Shown here in pieces: positions 55,432-64,000 of a DNA stretch of 64,000 nucleotides (positions within the stretch are counted from its first letter, which is position 1; every line of letters begins with the position of its first letter). The position numbers and the translations under genes were made by a program. The notes under the pieces were generated by a model. That model was not told the DNA's origin. It was given only the letters and a program-made list of their open reading frames with translations, and made no database searches. Source of the DNA: Arenibacter catalasegens (GTDB taxonomy: Bacteria > Bacteroidota > Bacteroidia > Flavobacteriales > Flavobacteriaceae); contig NZ_PHQQ01000006.1 in assembly GCF_002909235.1 (NCBI RefSeq), forward strand, positions 1 through 64,000. The letters run 5' to 3'.

Positions 55432-57087
55432 TTATAAGGTCGTTTTTACTTCTACTGAGTTCAAAATTCGGTCTACAATTTGTTCTGCATAGGTATCGTC
55501 TGACAACCATGTCAAGATAACATTTTGTTGAAAGCCTTTACCTCCAAAGAATAGGACCACATAATTCCCAGATATCAATTCTTTGGATTCAGGGACGGCA
55601 AATTTCCCGCTACCGTAAAGTTTAATTCCTTTGACTCCTGTCAAAGTTGTAAACTCCTCTTGTTTGGTAGTGATGTTTTTGGCACCTTGGGCCTCAAAAT
55701 TTTTCAAGATCTGCTCGGAAGCCTTATCAAGATCTGGATCTTCTTGTTGCGCCAAGGTAATAGAGGTGGTACCTATAGTAAATAGTCCAATAGAACTCCT
55801 ATAAGCAAAAGCCTGCATTTCTTTTATAGTAGCCTGGGCTTCCGGAGGCAATTTTATAGCTTGTCGCAATAAGACTTTTGGAGTCTGTAGACTTACTGGG
55901 GGAAAACCATAATCGCTCTGTACCCATTCTCCCTCCAACAATTCTTTGGTGGGATGGCCCAAAACGGTGTCCTTGACATATCCAAATCCGTAATAGCCTA
56001 TAGCTGCGGCTGTGGAAAATAATAGCACAAGAACAGCAGTTACTGCCGCAATAATTATTTTTTTCTTGTGTTTCTTTTTTTCTAATTCTTCCAAATACTC
56101 CTCACGTTGCAATAATTCTTCCTCTGTGGGTTCGGGAATGGCCTCTTTTGTTTTTATGACAATTTGTTCTACAGATTTCCTATCCTGCTCTGCTACCGAG
56201 TTTTCAGGTTTGGATTTTGCAAATTTCACCAAATCAGAGGTTTGTAGCACTTTTTTAAACTGTTGAATGGTTTCATTATCCAGTTTAAGTTGGCCGGCAT
56301 CCTTCATCATTTCCAATTTGTCTATTAATTGGTCTGTGGTGCTTTCAAGCGCGGTTACATGAACATCTTCCTCCAAATAAGACCTTACAATGTCGGTTAG
56401 CTCGGAATAGTAGGATTTATAATCGTCCTGTATTAAATACTTTGATTTTTCCAATTCTTTCAACCCTAAAATAGCCCTGTCAAAAGGAGGTAATAAAGCT
56501 ACTTTTTCTGCATCGCTCAATGCTTTTTTTCTAAAAACGAACCAATACAAGGCGGCACCTGCTACTAACAAGATACCTAATATCCAAAGTAGGATTTTCC
56601 AAAGACCCCCATTAGTTTTTTCCACATTGATCAAGGGTTTTATGTCGTACATCTTCTGCGCCAAAGTATCAACTGGAATGGTAGCGACATCAATTTTCAC
56701 GGAATCTGTAAAAAACGGTTTTCCGTTTACCATAATCTGTTGCCTGGGCAGGGTGTAGGAGCCGGAATCAAATTGGGTGAGGGCGTAGATTTTTTGCAGG
56801 GTCATCCTGTCCAATTTTTTAACGGTATCGGTCTTTAGGGCCTCTACGGTTTCCAAAGGGGAAAAGGTCTGTCCTTCAGGGAAAATTACCTGGGCAGTAG
56901 AATCCGTTTCTACGGTTACTTTAAAATTTATCTGTTCGCCAATCTTTATATACGTGGTATCCACCTCCGACTTAATGGTGGGAGAATTCTGTGAAAATCC
57001 TTGTGCCGTGGCAAAAAGTAGGCACAATGCAATATATCGTATAAAATACGAACAACTATTTTTAATGCTCAAATCTAAGTTCCTCAT
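55432..57087 (-). CDS. membrane protein of the Bat operon (BatD-like N-terminus)
   Basis: The 551-residue protein has a signal peptide, a BatD-like beta domain (KSEVDTTYIKIGEQINFKVTVETDS), a span near 165-188, a cytoplasmic helical part (PFDRAILGLKELEKSKYLIQDDYKSYYSELTDIVR) as in DUF4381-type proteins, a second span near 340-365 and a further C-terminal domain. It sits between the DUF58 gene (5 bp) and batA (0 bp), so it is surely part of the operon; its exact role is unknown. Confidence 0.72.
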   Translation of the reverse strand: MRNLDLSIKNSCSYFIRYIALCLLFATAQGFSQNSPTIKSEVDTTYIKIGEQINFKVTVETDSTAQVIFPEGQTFSPLETVEALKTDTVKKLDRMTLQKIYALTQFDSGSYTLPRQQIMVNGKPFFTDSVKIDVATIPVDTLAQKMYDIKPLINVEKTNGGLWKILLWILGILLVAGAALYWFVFRKKALSDAEKVALLPPFDRAILGLKELEKSKYLIQDDYKSYYSELTDIVRSYLEEDVHVTALESTTDQLIDKLEMMKDAGQLKLDNETIQQFKKVLQTSDLVKFAKSKPENSVAEQDRKSVEQIVIKTKEAIPEPTEEELLQREEYLEELEKKKHKKKIIIAAVTAVLVLLFSTAAAIGYYGFGYVKDTVLGHPTKELLEGEWVQSDYGFPPVSLQTPKVLLRQAIKLPPEAQATIKEMQAFAYRSSIGLFTIGTTSITLAQQEDPDLDKASEQILKNFEAQGAKNITTKQEEFTTLTGVKGIKLYGSGKFAVPESKELISGNYVVLFFGGKGFQQNVILTWLSDDTYAEQIVDRILNSVEVKTTL

Positions 57088-57092
57088 TTAAA

Positions 57093-57959
57093 TCAACCTC
57101 TTCTCTTAAAATAGCCCAATAATTTTTTAACATAACTTTCATCAACCCTACAACTTAACACTCCACATCCAGATTTGGTAAAAGTATCCTGAAAATAGGC
57201 AACCCGCTCGCTGTAATGTTTGGCATAGGCCATCCTAACTTTTTTGGATTGGGTATTTACCAATTGAATTGCGCCTGTTTCTGCATCCTGCATTTGTACC
57301 ATCCCTATATTGGGGATGTTTTCCTCCCTTTCATCAAATACCCTAATACCCGTAAGGTCATGTTTTTTACCGGTGATGCGCAATGTTTGGAGGTAATCCT
57401 CAGTAATAAAATCCGAGAGCACAAAAACAATGGCTTTTTTCTTCATTACGTTGGTAAGGAATTTTAAAGCAGCACCTACATTGGTCTCGGTACTTTTTGG
57501 GGAAAATTCCAACAATTCCCGTATAATTCTAAGGGCGTGACTTTTTCCTTTTTTTGGCGGAATATACAGCTCCACTTCATTGGTAAATAAAAGAAGTCCA
57601 ACTTTATCGTTGTTCTGTAGCGCAGAAAAGGCTAGAGTGGCGGATATTTCGGTAATAATTTCCTTCTTAAACTGATTGGTGGTACCAAAAAGTTCTGAAC
57701 CACTTACGTCTACCATTAGCATCATGGTAAGTTCCCTTTCCTCCTCAAAAACCTTTACATAAGGCTCGTTATAGCGTGCGGTAACGTTCCAATCTATAGA
57801 CCTTACATCATCGCCAAATTGATATTGACGCACTTCACTAAAGGTCATACCCCTTCCTTTAAAGGTAGAGTGGTATTCCCCACCAAAAATATGGTCGGAA
57901 AGACGTCTCGTCTTTATTTCAATCTTGCGAACTTTTTTTAATAATTCCTTGGTATCCAT
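57093..57959 (-). CDS. DUF58 domain protein of the MoxR-Bat operon
   Basis: The 288-residue protein has the DUF58 pattern GGEYHSTFKGRGMTFSEVRQYQFGDDVRSIDWNVTARYNEPYVKVFEEERE and a VWA-like MIDAS start MMLMVDVSGSELF. It has no membrane span. It is the usual partner of MoxR ATPases and is placed between moxR and the membrane Bat proteins. Confidence 0.9.
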   Translation of the reverse strand: MDTKELLKKVRKIEIKTRRLSDHIFGGEYHSTFKGRGMTFSEVRQYQFGDDVRSIDWNVTARYNEPYVKVFEEERELTMMLMVDVSGSELFGTTNQFKKEIITEISATLAFSALQNNDKVGLLLFTNEVELYIPPKKGKSHALRIIRELLEFSPKSTETNVGAALKFLTNVMKKKAIVFVLSDFITEDYLQTLRITGKKHDLTGIRVFDEREENIPNIGMVQMQDAETGAIQLVNTQSKKVRMAYAKHYSERVAYFQDTFTKSGCGVLSCRVDESYVKKLLGYFKRRG

Positions 57960-57962
57960 TTT

Positions 57963-58050
57963 CAGTTTGCAGTTTGCAGTAAAAAGTATTCGGACACATT
58001 GTTTATCGTACTAAGACCGATGACTGTGGACCGATAGCTGTAGACTGATT
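57963..58050. repeat. short degenerate tandem repeats between moxR and the DUF58 gene
   Basis: CAGTTTG is repeated from 57963 to 57980 (two and a half copies). A 14-bp unit GACCGATGACTGTG (58015-58028) is followed by GACCGATAGCTGTA (58029-58042) and GACTGATT (58043-58050). These low-complexity repeats interrupt an otherwise tightly packed operon. Confidence 0.65.
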
Positions 58051-59050
58051 AAGGTACTTCAATTTCGTTTACAATCTTGTTTATAATTTCTTCCGAAGTA
58101 ATATTCTCGGCCTCTGCCTCATACGTAATTCCAACTCTGTGGCGTAAAACATCATGAATAACGGCCCTTACGTCTTCAGGAACCACATAACCCCGCCTTT
58201 TAATAAAGGCATAGCATTTGGCAGCTACCGCTAAATTAATACTACCCCTTGGTGAAGCACCAAAACTTATTAAGGGTTTTAGACTTTCTAAATTGTATTT
58301 TTCAGGGTATCGTGTAGCAAAAACAATGTCGAGTATATATTTTTCAATTTTCTCGTCCATATACACATCGCGGACCGCCTTTTGGGCACTTAAGATCTGT
58401 TGAACAGTCACCACAGGTTTTACCTCTTCGTAATCACCTTTAAGATTTTGGCGAATAATTAGTTGCTCCTCACTAAGTTTGGGGTAATCTATAACGGTCT
58501 TCAGCATAAAACGATCCACCTGGGCTTCCGGCAATGGATAAGTTCCTTCCTGCTCCACGGGGTTTTGGGTGGCCATAACCAAGAAGGGTTTGTCCAAAAT
58601 AAATGTTTGATCGCCAATGGTCACCTGTTTTTCCTGCATGGCTTCAAGAAGTGCCGATTGCACTTTTGCAGGAGCACGGTTAATTTCATCCGCTAAAACA
58701 AAATTGGCAAATATGGGGCCTTTCTTGATAGAGAAATCATTGAGCTTCATATTGTAGATCATGGTTCCCACCACATCGGCAGGCAAAAGATCTGGTGTAA
58801 ATTGTATTCTGCTAAAACTACCTTGAACAGCTTTGGCCAAGGTATTTATTGCTAAAGTTTTTGCTAAACCGGGAACACCCTCAAGTAGAATATGACCCTG
58901 GCCCAAAAGTCCAATTAGCAATCGTTCTATCATATGTTTTTGACCAACTATTACTTTATTCATTTCTAAAATAAGTAGGTCTATAAAAGCACTCTCTTTG
59001 GCAATTTTCTCGTTCACGGCGCTGATATCTACCGAAGTATTTTCTTCCAT
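58049..59050 (-). CDS. MoxR family AAA+ ATPase
   Basis: The 333-residue protein has Walker A GVPGLAKT, Walker B VLADEINRAP, and the sensor region MATQNPVEQEGTYPLPEAQVDRF typical of MoxR proteins. It is a cytoplasmic chaperone-like ATPase thought to work with VWA proteins on complex assembly or stress resistance. It is the first gene of the DUF58-Bat operon. Confidence 0.95.
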   Translation of the reverse strand: MEENTSVDISAVNEKIAKESAFIDLLILEMNKVIVGQKHMIERLLIGLLGQGHILLEGVPGLAKTLAINTLAKAVQGSFSRIQFTPDLLPADVVGTMIYNMKLNDFSIKKGPIFANFVLADEINRAPAKVQSALLEAMQEKQVTIGDQTFILDKPFLVMATQNPVEQEGTYPLPEAQVDRFMLKTVIDYPKLSEEQLIIRQNLKGDYEEVKPVVTVQQILSAQKAVRDVYMDEKIEKYILDIVFATRYPEKYNLESLKPLISFGASPRGSINLAVAAKCYAFIKRRGYVVPEDVRAVIHDVLRHRVGITYEAEAENITSEEIINKIVNEIEVP

Positions 59051-59209
59051 ATAATCCTGTGTTTTTTTTTGTTTAATGTGGTTAACTCCAAAAGTGGGTG
59101 CAAATTGAAAATTTATTTAGTTATTGGCTGTTAATGTATGGTTAAAAGTTAAGCAATGGGTCCAGTTTTGTGAACTATTTAAGGGAATTATTCATAATTT
59201 CACAAACAT

Positions 59210-60085
59210 ATGAAAAATAAAACATCTTATTCCAAAATCATTGCAGGGACAATGACTTGGGGTAATTGGGGTAAAAAGCTATCTGTTGGGGAGGGGGCAA
59301 AATTAATTGGTCATTGTTTGGATCAGGGAATTACCACTTTTGACCATGCGGATATCTATGGTTCTTATAACAACGAATTGCTTTTTGGAAATGCCTTTAC
59401 CTCTTCTAACATAAGCCGTGATAAAATACAGCTGATCAGTAAATGTGGAATTCAAATGGTTTGTGAGGAGCGCAAAAACAGCGTTAAGCATTATAACTAT
59501 TCCAAGGATTATATTATTTGGTCTGTTGAGCAGTCCCTTAAAAATTTAAAAACGGATTATTTGGATATGTTGTTATTGCATAGACCAAGTCCTTTGATGT
59601 GTCCTGGGGAAATCGGGGACGCTGTACAGCAATTGAAAAAAGAGGGTAAAATACTTGATTTTGGGGTGTCCAATTTTACACCTTCCCAAGTAGAGTTGTT
59701 AGAAACTACGGTAGAGGTACAATCCAATCAATTGGAATTTTCCTTAACGGCCAATGAAGCCATGAATAATGGAGGGTGGGACGATTGTATTATCCATAAA
59801 AGAATGGCAATGGCCTGGAGCCCGTTGGGGAGTTATTATCGGGACAAGAATAAGCGTAGCAAGCGCATAAAAAAAGTATTAAAACAATTAAAGAAGAAAT
59901 ACCAGGTAAATGCGAGTCAGCTCTTATTGGCATGGATTTTTACGCATCCGGCGGCAGTACATCCCGTAGTAGGGACCACAAATCCCAAGCGGTTGTCTGA
60001 TGCAATGAAAGCAACGGAGATAGATCTTGAGCAGGAAGATTGGTTTATGTTGTTAGCGGCCAGTATGGGGGAAGATGTGCCTTAA
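59210..60085 (+). CDS. aldo/keto reductase
   Basis: The 291-residue protein has the AKR catalytic residues: DHADIYGSY (Asp and Tyr), ISKCG (Lys) and LLLHRPSP (His). The C-terminal VGTTNPKRL binds NADP(H). It belongs to the YdhF-like group by pattern (GTMTWGNWG near the start). It reduces an unknown carbonyl compound. It is separated by 47 bp from an SDR gene. Confidence 0.88.
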   Translation: MKNKTSYSKIIAGTMTWGNWGKKLSVGEGAKLIGHCLDQGITTFDHADIYGSYNNELLFGNAFTSSNISRDKIQLISKCGIQMVCEERKNSVKHYNYSKDYIIWSVEQSLKNLKTDYLDMLLLHRPSPLMCPGEIGDAVQQLKKEGKILDFGVSNFTPSQVELLETTVEVQSNQLEFSLTANEAMNNGGWDDCIIHKRMAMAWSPLGSYYRDKNKRSKRIKKVLKQLKKKYQVNASQLLLAWIFTHPAAVHPVVGTTNPKRLSDAMKATEIDLEQEDWFMLLAASMGEDVP

Positions 60086-60132
60086 AGTTAGGCTACCTGT
60101 ATAATGAGAAACAGTATTTAGAACTAATTTTT

Positions 60133-60906
60133 ATGAATAATACCAACAATGATAAACCAACTGCATTTATAACTGGCGCAACTAGTGGTATAGGCCTTGC
60201 AACCGCAAAAATTTTTGCTTCCAACAAGATTAATATAGTTATCTGTGGGAGGCGAAAAAAGCGATTGGATGCACTAAAAAAGGAACTGTCCAGACATACC
60301 AAAGTTTTTACTTTGGTATTTGATGTGCAGGACAAAAAGGCGGTTTTTAAAGCTATTGATTCCCTGCCAACGGAATTCTCCAATATTGATATTCTTATCA
60401 ATAATGCGGGGAATGCCCATGGTCTCAGTTCTATCGAGGAAGGAAATCTGGAAGACTGGGAGGCAATGTTGGACATTAATGTCAAAGGGCTGTTGTACGT
60501 TTCCAAGGCCATAATGCCGCAAATGATCAAAAATAAAGCCGGACATATTATAAATATAGGCTCCATTGCAGGCAAAGAGGTGTACCCCATGGGGAATATT
60601 TACTGTGCCAGTAAATATGCTGTGGATGCTATAAACCAAGGGATGAGAATTGACCTTAACAAATATGGTATTCGGGTTGGGGCTATAAATCCGGGATTGG
60701 TGGAAACAGAATTTAGTAAAGTGCGCTTTAAAGGGGATAATGGCCGGGCTTCTGATACCTATAAAGGATATAAACCGTTACAAGCTGAAGACATCGCAGA
60801 CATTATCCATTTTATGGTCACCAGGCCTTCACATGTTAATATTGCAGATTTATTGGTTATGCCAACGGCACAGGCGAGTGCTACTATTGTCAATAAGAAA
60901 TTATGA
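60133..60906 (+). CDS. short-chain dehydrogenase/reductase
   Basis: I take the ATG at 60133 (MNNTNNDKPTAFITG), because the longer frame overlaps the preceding gene. The SDR motifs are TGATSGIG for NAD(P), NNAG, and the catalytic S and YCASK. The ICGRRKKR stretch after the first fold suggests NADPH preference, as in YdfG-type enzymes. 257 residues. Its stop overlaps the start of the next gene by 4 bp. Confidence 0.9.
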   Translation: MNNTNNDKPTAFITGATSGIGLATAKIFASNKINIVICGRRKKRLDALKKELSRHTKVFTLVFDVQDKKAVFKAIDSLPTEFSNIDILINNAGNAHGLSSIEEGNLEDWEAMLDINVKGLLYVSKAIMPQMIKNKAGHIINIGSIAGKEVYPMGNIYCASKYAVDAINQGMRIDLNKYGIRVGAINPGLVETEFSKVRFKGDNGRASDTYKGYKPLQAEDIADIIHFMVTRPSHVNIADLLVMPTAQASATIVNKKL

Positions 60907-62039
60907 TCAATAAACGTTTACTCGTAAAAAACCTTCTTGCCCATAATGACGAGAACAGCTTTTATGATAAAAAGCGGTTTATAGATATTGGAAAAAGGGA
61001 GGGGAAGGCTAAATTTTTAAAGCATGTTTGTGCACTGGCCAATAGTAATCCGAAAAACAACTCTTTTATTGTTATTGGAGTAGAGGATGAGGACAACGAA
61101 ATTGTAGGGGTCGATTTTTTTGATGATAGCAAAATTCAAAATTTGGTAAATGCCTATTTGGACAATCCGCCACGCATTACTTATGAAAATATTCCTTTTC
61201 CCCATTTGCCCATAGGCAAGGTAGTGGGTTTGGTAACTATAAAATCCAATGGCAAGGTTTGTTCTTTACGAAAGAATATATGGAAGTATTATGGGGGAGC
61301 GGTATTCTTTAGGGATGGAAGCATTAGTATGCCAAAGGCATATGGAATTGAGTTGACCGATATAAATGCTGAAGCTGTGGCCACCATAGAACAGCATGCT
61401 AAAAATAATATTGAACTTACTTTGGATGGGGTGGTCGACTTTTTAAATGAACGGCATAAAGATCTTACAAGTCACTACAAGGTGTTTAAGGAGCAATTTG
61501 TGGTTTGCTGGGCAGGAAATCAAAAAAAAGTAAATAATGAAATCTATTACTCCCGTGTTGATATAGAATTGATAAATGAACAAGTGAAGCTATTTTTTTC
61601 TGAATTTGATGAAATCACTATAACTTACGATGAAAATTCCTTTACTACCATCGAATATGTTCAGTTGGGATTAAGCAGTCAGCAAAAATATTATCCCTTG
61701 GAAAAGGTGGTCATTACCTTTTCAGATAATGGTACATATACCATTCAAAGCGATTTAATATTTGAACCTCCCTTATATGATAAAAAAACACTTCATCATA
61801 TTTATAATACCAATAGCGCCGTACTTAATAAAATAGAAATGGAAATACCTTTAACTCCAAACGAAAGAAGGGATTTATCCCTATTGTCCGATACCTTGTT
61901 AATTTGTTATGTTAATGGCTTTGAAGAGGCCAAGGATATAATGGAAAACGCAAAACCAATAATAAAGAAATACGATCTTCCGGTGTATCAATCTATTAAG
62001 GAATCCCTGCGGATCATTAGAAAGATGAAATATAACTAA
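60903..62039 (+). CDS. Schlafen/AlbA_2-type putative DNA-binding protein
   Basis: The first roughly 150 residues match the AlbA_2 pattern: ENSFYDKKRFIDIGKREGKAKFLKHVCALANSN, NSFIVIGVEDEDNEIVGVDF and PHLPIGKVVGLVTI. The AlbA_2 fold occurs in transcription regulators and Schlafen-type proteins. The remaining 230 residues are unassigned. Overlap ATGA with the SDR gene implies translational coupling, an odd partner for a metabolic enzyme. No nuclease catalytic residues are clear. Confidence 0.68.
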   Translation: MINKRLLVKNLLAHNDENSFYDKKRFIDIGKREGKAKFLKHVCALANSNPKNNSFIVIGVEDEDNEIVGVDFFDDSKIQNLVNAYLDNPPRITYENIPFPHLPIGKVVGLVTIKSNGKVCSLRKNIWKYYGGAVFFRDGSISMPKAYGIELTDINAEAVATIEQHAKNNIELTLDGVVDFLNERHKDLTSHYKVFKEQFVVCWAGNQKKVNNEIYYSRVDIELINEQVKLFFSEFDEITITYDENSFTTIEYVQLGLSSQQKYYPLEKVVITFSDNGTYTIQSDLIFEPPLYDKKTLHHIYNTNSAVLNKIEMEIPLTPNERRDLSLLSDTLLICYVNGFEEAKDIMENAKPIIKKYDLPVYQSIKESLRIIRKMKYN

Positions 62040-62058
62040 GCCTAGCCTACCATTGTAT

Positions 62059-63006
62059 TTATAACCTTTTTAATTGATCCTGAGTGGGCAAAGGTTCTAT
62101 GGCCCCATAATTGGTGGTGGTAATTGCTCCGGCCTTATTGGCAAGTTGAACCATATTTTCTAAAGGTCCAGAATTGGTCATAAGGGCGTCTAGGTTAGTG
62201 GTATTGGCAATTTGTTCCAATAAACAGCCAATGAAAGCATCTCCCGCACCTGTAGTATCAATAGGGGTTACCTTTATACTAGGGATTATTTTTTTAATTA
62301 AAGGAGTGCTTAAATAGGTTCCTTCCCCGCCCAATGTTACAGTAATTATTTTGCAGCCTAACTGATGTAAAAAAGTACAGGCCTCTTCCAGATCTTCCTT
62401 TCCAGAGAGTAGTTGGGCCTCCTCCATACTAAATTTGCACAAATGGGATTTTTCTATAAAAGGGATACATTTTTGTATAAAGATGGCTTCCGTTCCTTTC
62501 CAGAGATCGGCCCTGAAATTAGGGTCAAAGGAAATGAAGCTATTGCTGGAAATGGCCTCTTGCAGATAAAGTGAATACGCCTCTTCCAAACTGCCCCCCA
62601 AGAATGATGTGGCGGCCCCAAAATGTACAATTTGATCTTTAAACAGATTTTTTAATCTGCGGTCATGTGTTAATTCTTTGTCCGCACCACGGCTAAAAAC
62701 AAAATCTCTTTCGCCATCTGCTGCTAATGAAACAAAAGCCAAGGTAGTGAAAGTGTCGGACCTCTGCGCTAGGGATACGTCCACTTGTCCCTCGGCTAAG
62801 GTGTTGATAAGAAAAGTGCCAAAGGGATCTTTGCCCACACAGCCAATAAAAAAACTTTTACCACCCAGTTTTGCAATAGCCGATGCAACATTTGCAGGAG
62901 CACCACCAGCCTTTTTGGTAAAATCATTGGCTTTTGAAAGATCACTTCCTTGTTTTTCGGCAACAAAATCTATTAATAATTCTCCTATACAGAAAACATT
63001 CTTCAT
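62059..63006 (-). CDS. PfkB family fructokinase-like carbohydrate kinase
   Basis: The 315-residue protein has the ribokinase-family pattern: GELLIDFV at the start, KKAGGAPANVASAIAKLGG, and PIDTTGAGDAFIGCLLEQ with the catalytic Asp. This is the usual signature of bacterial fructokinases. The substrate is probably fructose but is not proven. It is convergent with the AlbA_2 gene and close to an NrdJ gene. Confidence 0.87.
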   Translation of the reverse strand: MKNVFCIGELLIDFVAEKQGSDLSKANDFTKKAGGAPANVASAIAKLGGKSFFIGCVGKDPFGTFLINTLAEGQVDVSLAQRSDTFTTLAFVSLAADGERDFVFSRGADKELTHDRRLKNLFKDQIVHFGAATSFLGGSLEEAYSLYLQEAISSNSFISFDPNFRADLWKGTEAIFIQKCIPFIEKSHLCKFSMEEAQLLSGKEDLEEACTFLHQLGCKIITVTLGGEGTYLSTPLIKKIIPSIKVTPIDTTGAGDAFIGCLLEQIANTTNLDALMTNSGPLENMVQLANKAGAITTTNYGAIEPLPTQDQLKRL

Positions 63007-63133
63007 CCCTTGAATTTATTTGATAAATCTAAAATAAACAGAAATATGTATTAATACTATAAATGCCCCTAAATGCGAACAAATAGAGGCATAATTTTCT
63101 AAAATTAAACAAAATGGGTAAAACAAGGTAGGC

Positions 63134-64000
63134 TTATCCGCATTTTGAAGAACCGCAATCCTTGCAGGTAAGACATCCTTCCTGATAAATCAGATTGTGA
63201 GAATTACAGGCATCACATTTTTGGCCTTTGGCTTCTGTGCCATCCGCTACATATCTTTTTAAAGCCCTTGCAACTCCGTTTTTCCATGTATTGATAGATT
63301 CGCTGTCCAATTGCAGGCTATTGATCAGGTCTACCACTTTTTCAATATGCATACCATGGCGTAGGGTGCTCGAAATTAATTTGGCATAGTTCCAATATTC
63401 TGGATTAAATTTATGGGATAGCCCTTCAATAGTGGTTTTGTAGCCCCTTTTGTTTTTGTACTGAAAATCATAGCGCGAAGTGCCGTCTTGGTTCCTGCTT
63501 TTTAAGATTACTCCGTTGTTGACCCATCTAGGAATTAAAATACCGTCTTCATCATCTGCCATACCAGTAAAAATTTCATAAGGCTGGTCATTTATTAACC
63601 CAATAAAGGCAATCCATTTTTCTTTATTGTTTTGAAGTCTTACTACGTCTGCCTCCAAAACTTGGGGACGTTTGGTAGGAAAATGTACTAGGGACTCATC
63701 CTTTTCGGAATTCTTCGGTTCATTGGATATCAAAACACCTGACCTGGAGCCGTCTCTGTATACAGTGACACCCTTGCAGCCCTGTTTCCAAGCTTCCAAA
63801 TACAGTTTTCCGACCAATTCTTCGGAAACATCGTTCGGAAGGTTTATAGTGACACTTATGGAGTGGTCTACCCATTTTTGAACGGCGCCCTGTAAACGAA
63901 CTTTGCTCAACCAATCCACATCATTGGAAGTGGCTTTGTGGTAAGGGGATTTTTCAACAATTTTCTGAAGTTCTTCTTGGGTATAATTTTTTTCTGTATC
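63134..64000 (-). CDS. nrdJ: class II (B12-dependent) ribonucleotide reductase, C-terminal part
   Basis: The frame is open to the right edge of the window, so only about 288 C-terminal residues are seen. The segments VDWLSKVRLQGAVQKWVDHSISVTINLP and GCKGVTVYRDGSRSGVL are typical of vitamin B12-dependent reductases, and the tail has CDACNSHNLIYQEGCLTCKDCGSSKCG-type cysteine pairs that could bind zinc or relay electrons. It reduces ribonucleotides for DNA synthesis. The start and active site lie outside. Confidence 0.88.
   Translation of the reverse strand, partial: DTEKNYTQEELQKIVEKSPYHKATSNDVDWLSKVRLQGAVQKWVDHSISVTINLPNDVSEELVGKLYLEAWKQGCKGVTVYRDGSRSGVLISNEPKNSEKDESLVHFPTKRPQVLEADVVRLQNNKEKWIAFIGLINDQPYEIFTGMADDEDGILIPRWVNNGVILKSRNQDGTSRYDFQYKNKRGYKTTIEGLSHKFNPEYWNYAKLISSTLRHGMHIEKVVDLINSLQLDSESINTWKNGVARALKRYVADGTEAKGQKCDACNSHNLIYQEGCLTCKDCGSSKCG

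Noticed and set aside
63007-63133. Terminator between the nrdJ-type and fructokinase-like genes
   Set aside because: The ATGCCCCT/AGAGGCAT stem has a mismatch and no T-run on the relevant strand.

Overview
The window is a chromosomal segment of a marine-type Flavobacteriaceae bacterium (Bacteroidota). The evidence is low GC, promoter -7 boxes of the TAnnTTTG type, and lineage-typical genes: a Bat (BatA-E) operon, an IPExxxVDY protein, a DUF4199 protein, a long Bacteroidota-type amidophosphoribosyltransferase, RNase H1 with a viroplasmin-like N-terminus, and a PNGase F-like amidase. Genus cannot be fixed from the sequence alone.

Positions 1 to about 13,830 are an accessory island. It abuts the 3' end of a tRNA-Ala(GGC) gene, the classic integration point. 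The far end shows the terminal repeats of an IS21-type element that has truncated a mobC-like mobilization gene, followed by a 776-bp non-coding stretch with hairpins and a GC-rich structured block (possible oriT or structured RNA). Then come a 1572-residue Avs-like STAND NTPase with an N-terminal nuclease-like domain and a Fic enzyme with an AbiEi-like N-terminus, both on the minus strand. Diverging from these, across a four-copy 24-bp tandem repeat, is a co-directional run of five genes. They encode a PLD-type nuclease, a restriction-like protein, a Shedu (SduA/DUF4263) nuclease, a SEC-C metal-binding protein and a second short Shedu-like nuclease. No integrase lies in the window, so the island continues to the left.

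Positions 13,977 to 37,860 hold core and metabolic genes: universal stress protein, MATE transporter, crotonase, 2OG oxygenase, PHP lipoprotein, QueD-like, LpxH, RecJ, PNGase F-like, OsmC and CMD proteins. Next are the purine-linked cluster purN, rnhA, PfkB kinase and purF, the acpP-fabF-rnc run with pyk nearby, DinB and a CYTH protein. Between the CMD gene and purF lie two tandem copies of a roughly 75-nt element on the minus strand. Each has a matching -7 box, a perfectly conserved 40-nt body and an intrinsic terminator, so they look like a duplicated small RNA.

Positions 37,869 to 44,800 are an RND multidrug efflux operon (adaptor, permease, outer membrane factor, TetR) with a GbsR/MarR-type regulator upstream. 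A shared GTTCGGT-N4-ACCGAAC palindrome sits before both the regulator and the pump operon. Then follow pheS, a SulP anion transporter with a beta-carbonic anhydrase, and the full MoxR-DUF58-BatABCDE operon (49,577 to 59,050). The window ends with an aldo/keto reductase, an SDR and a Schlafen/AlbA_2-type protein, a PfkB kinase, and the C-terminal part of a class II ribonucleotide reductase running off the right edge.
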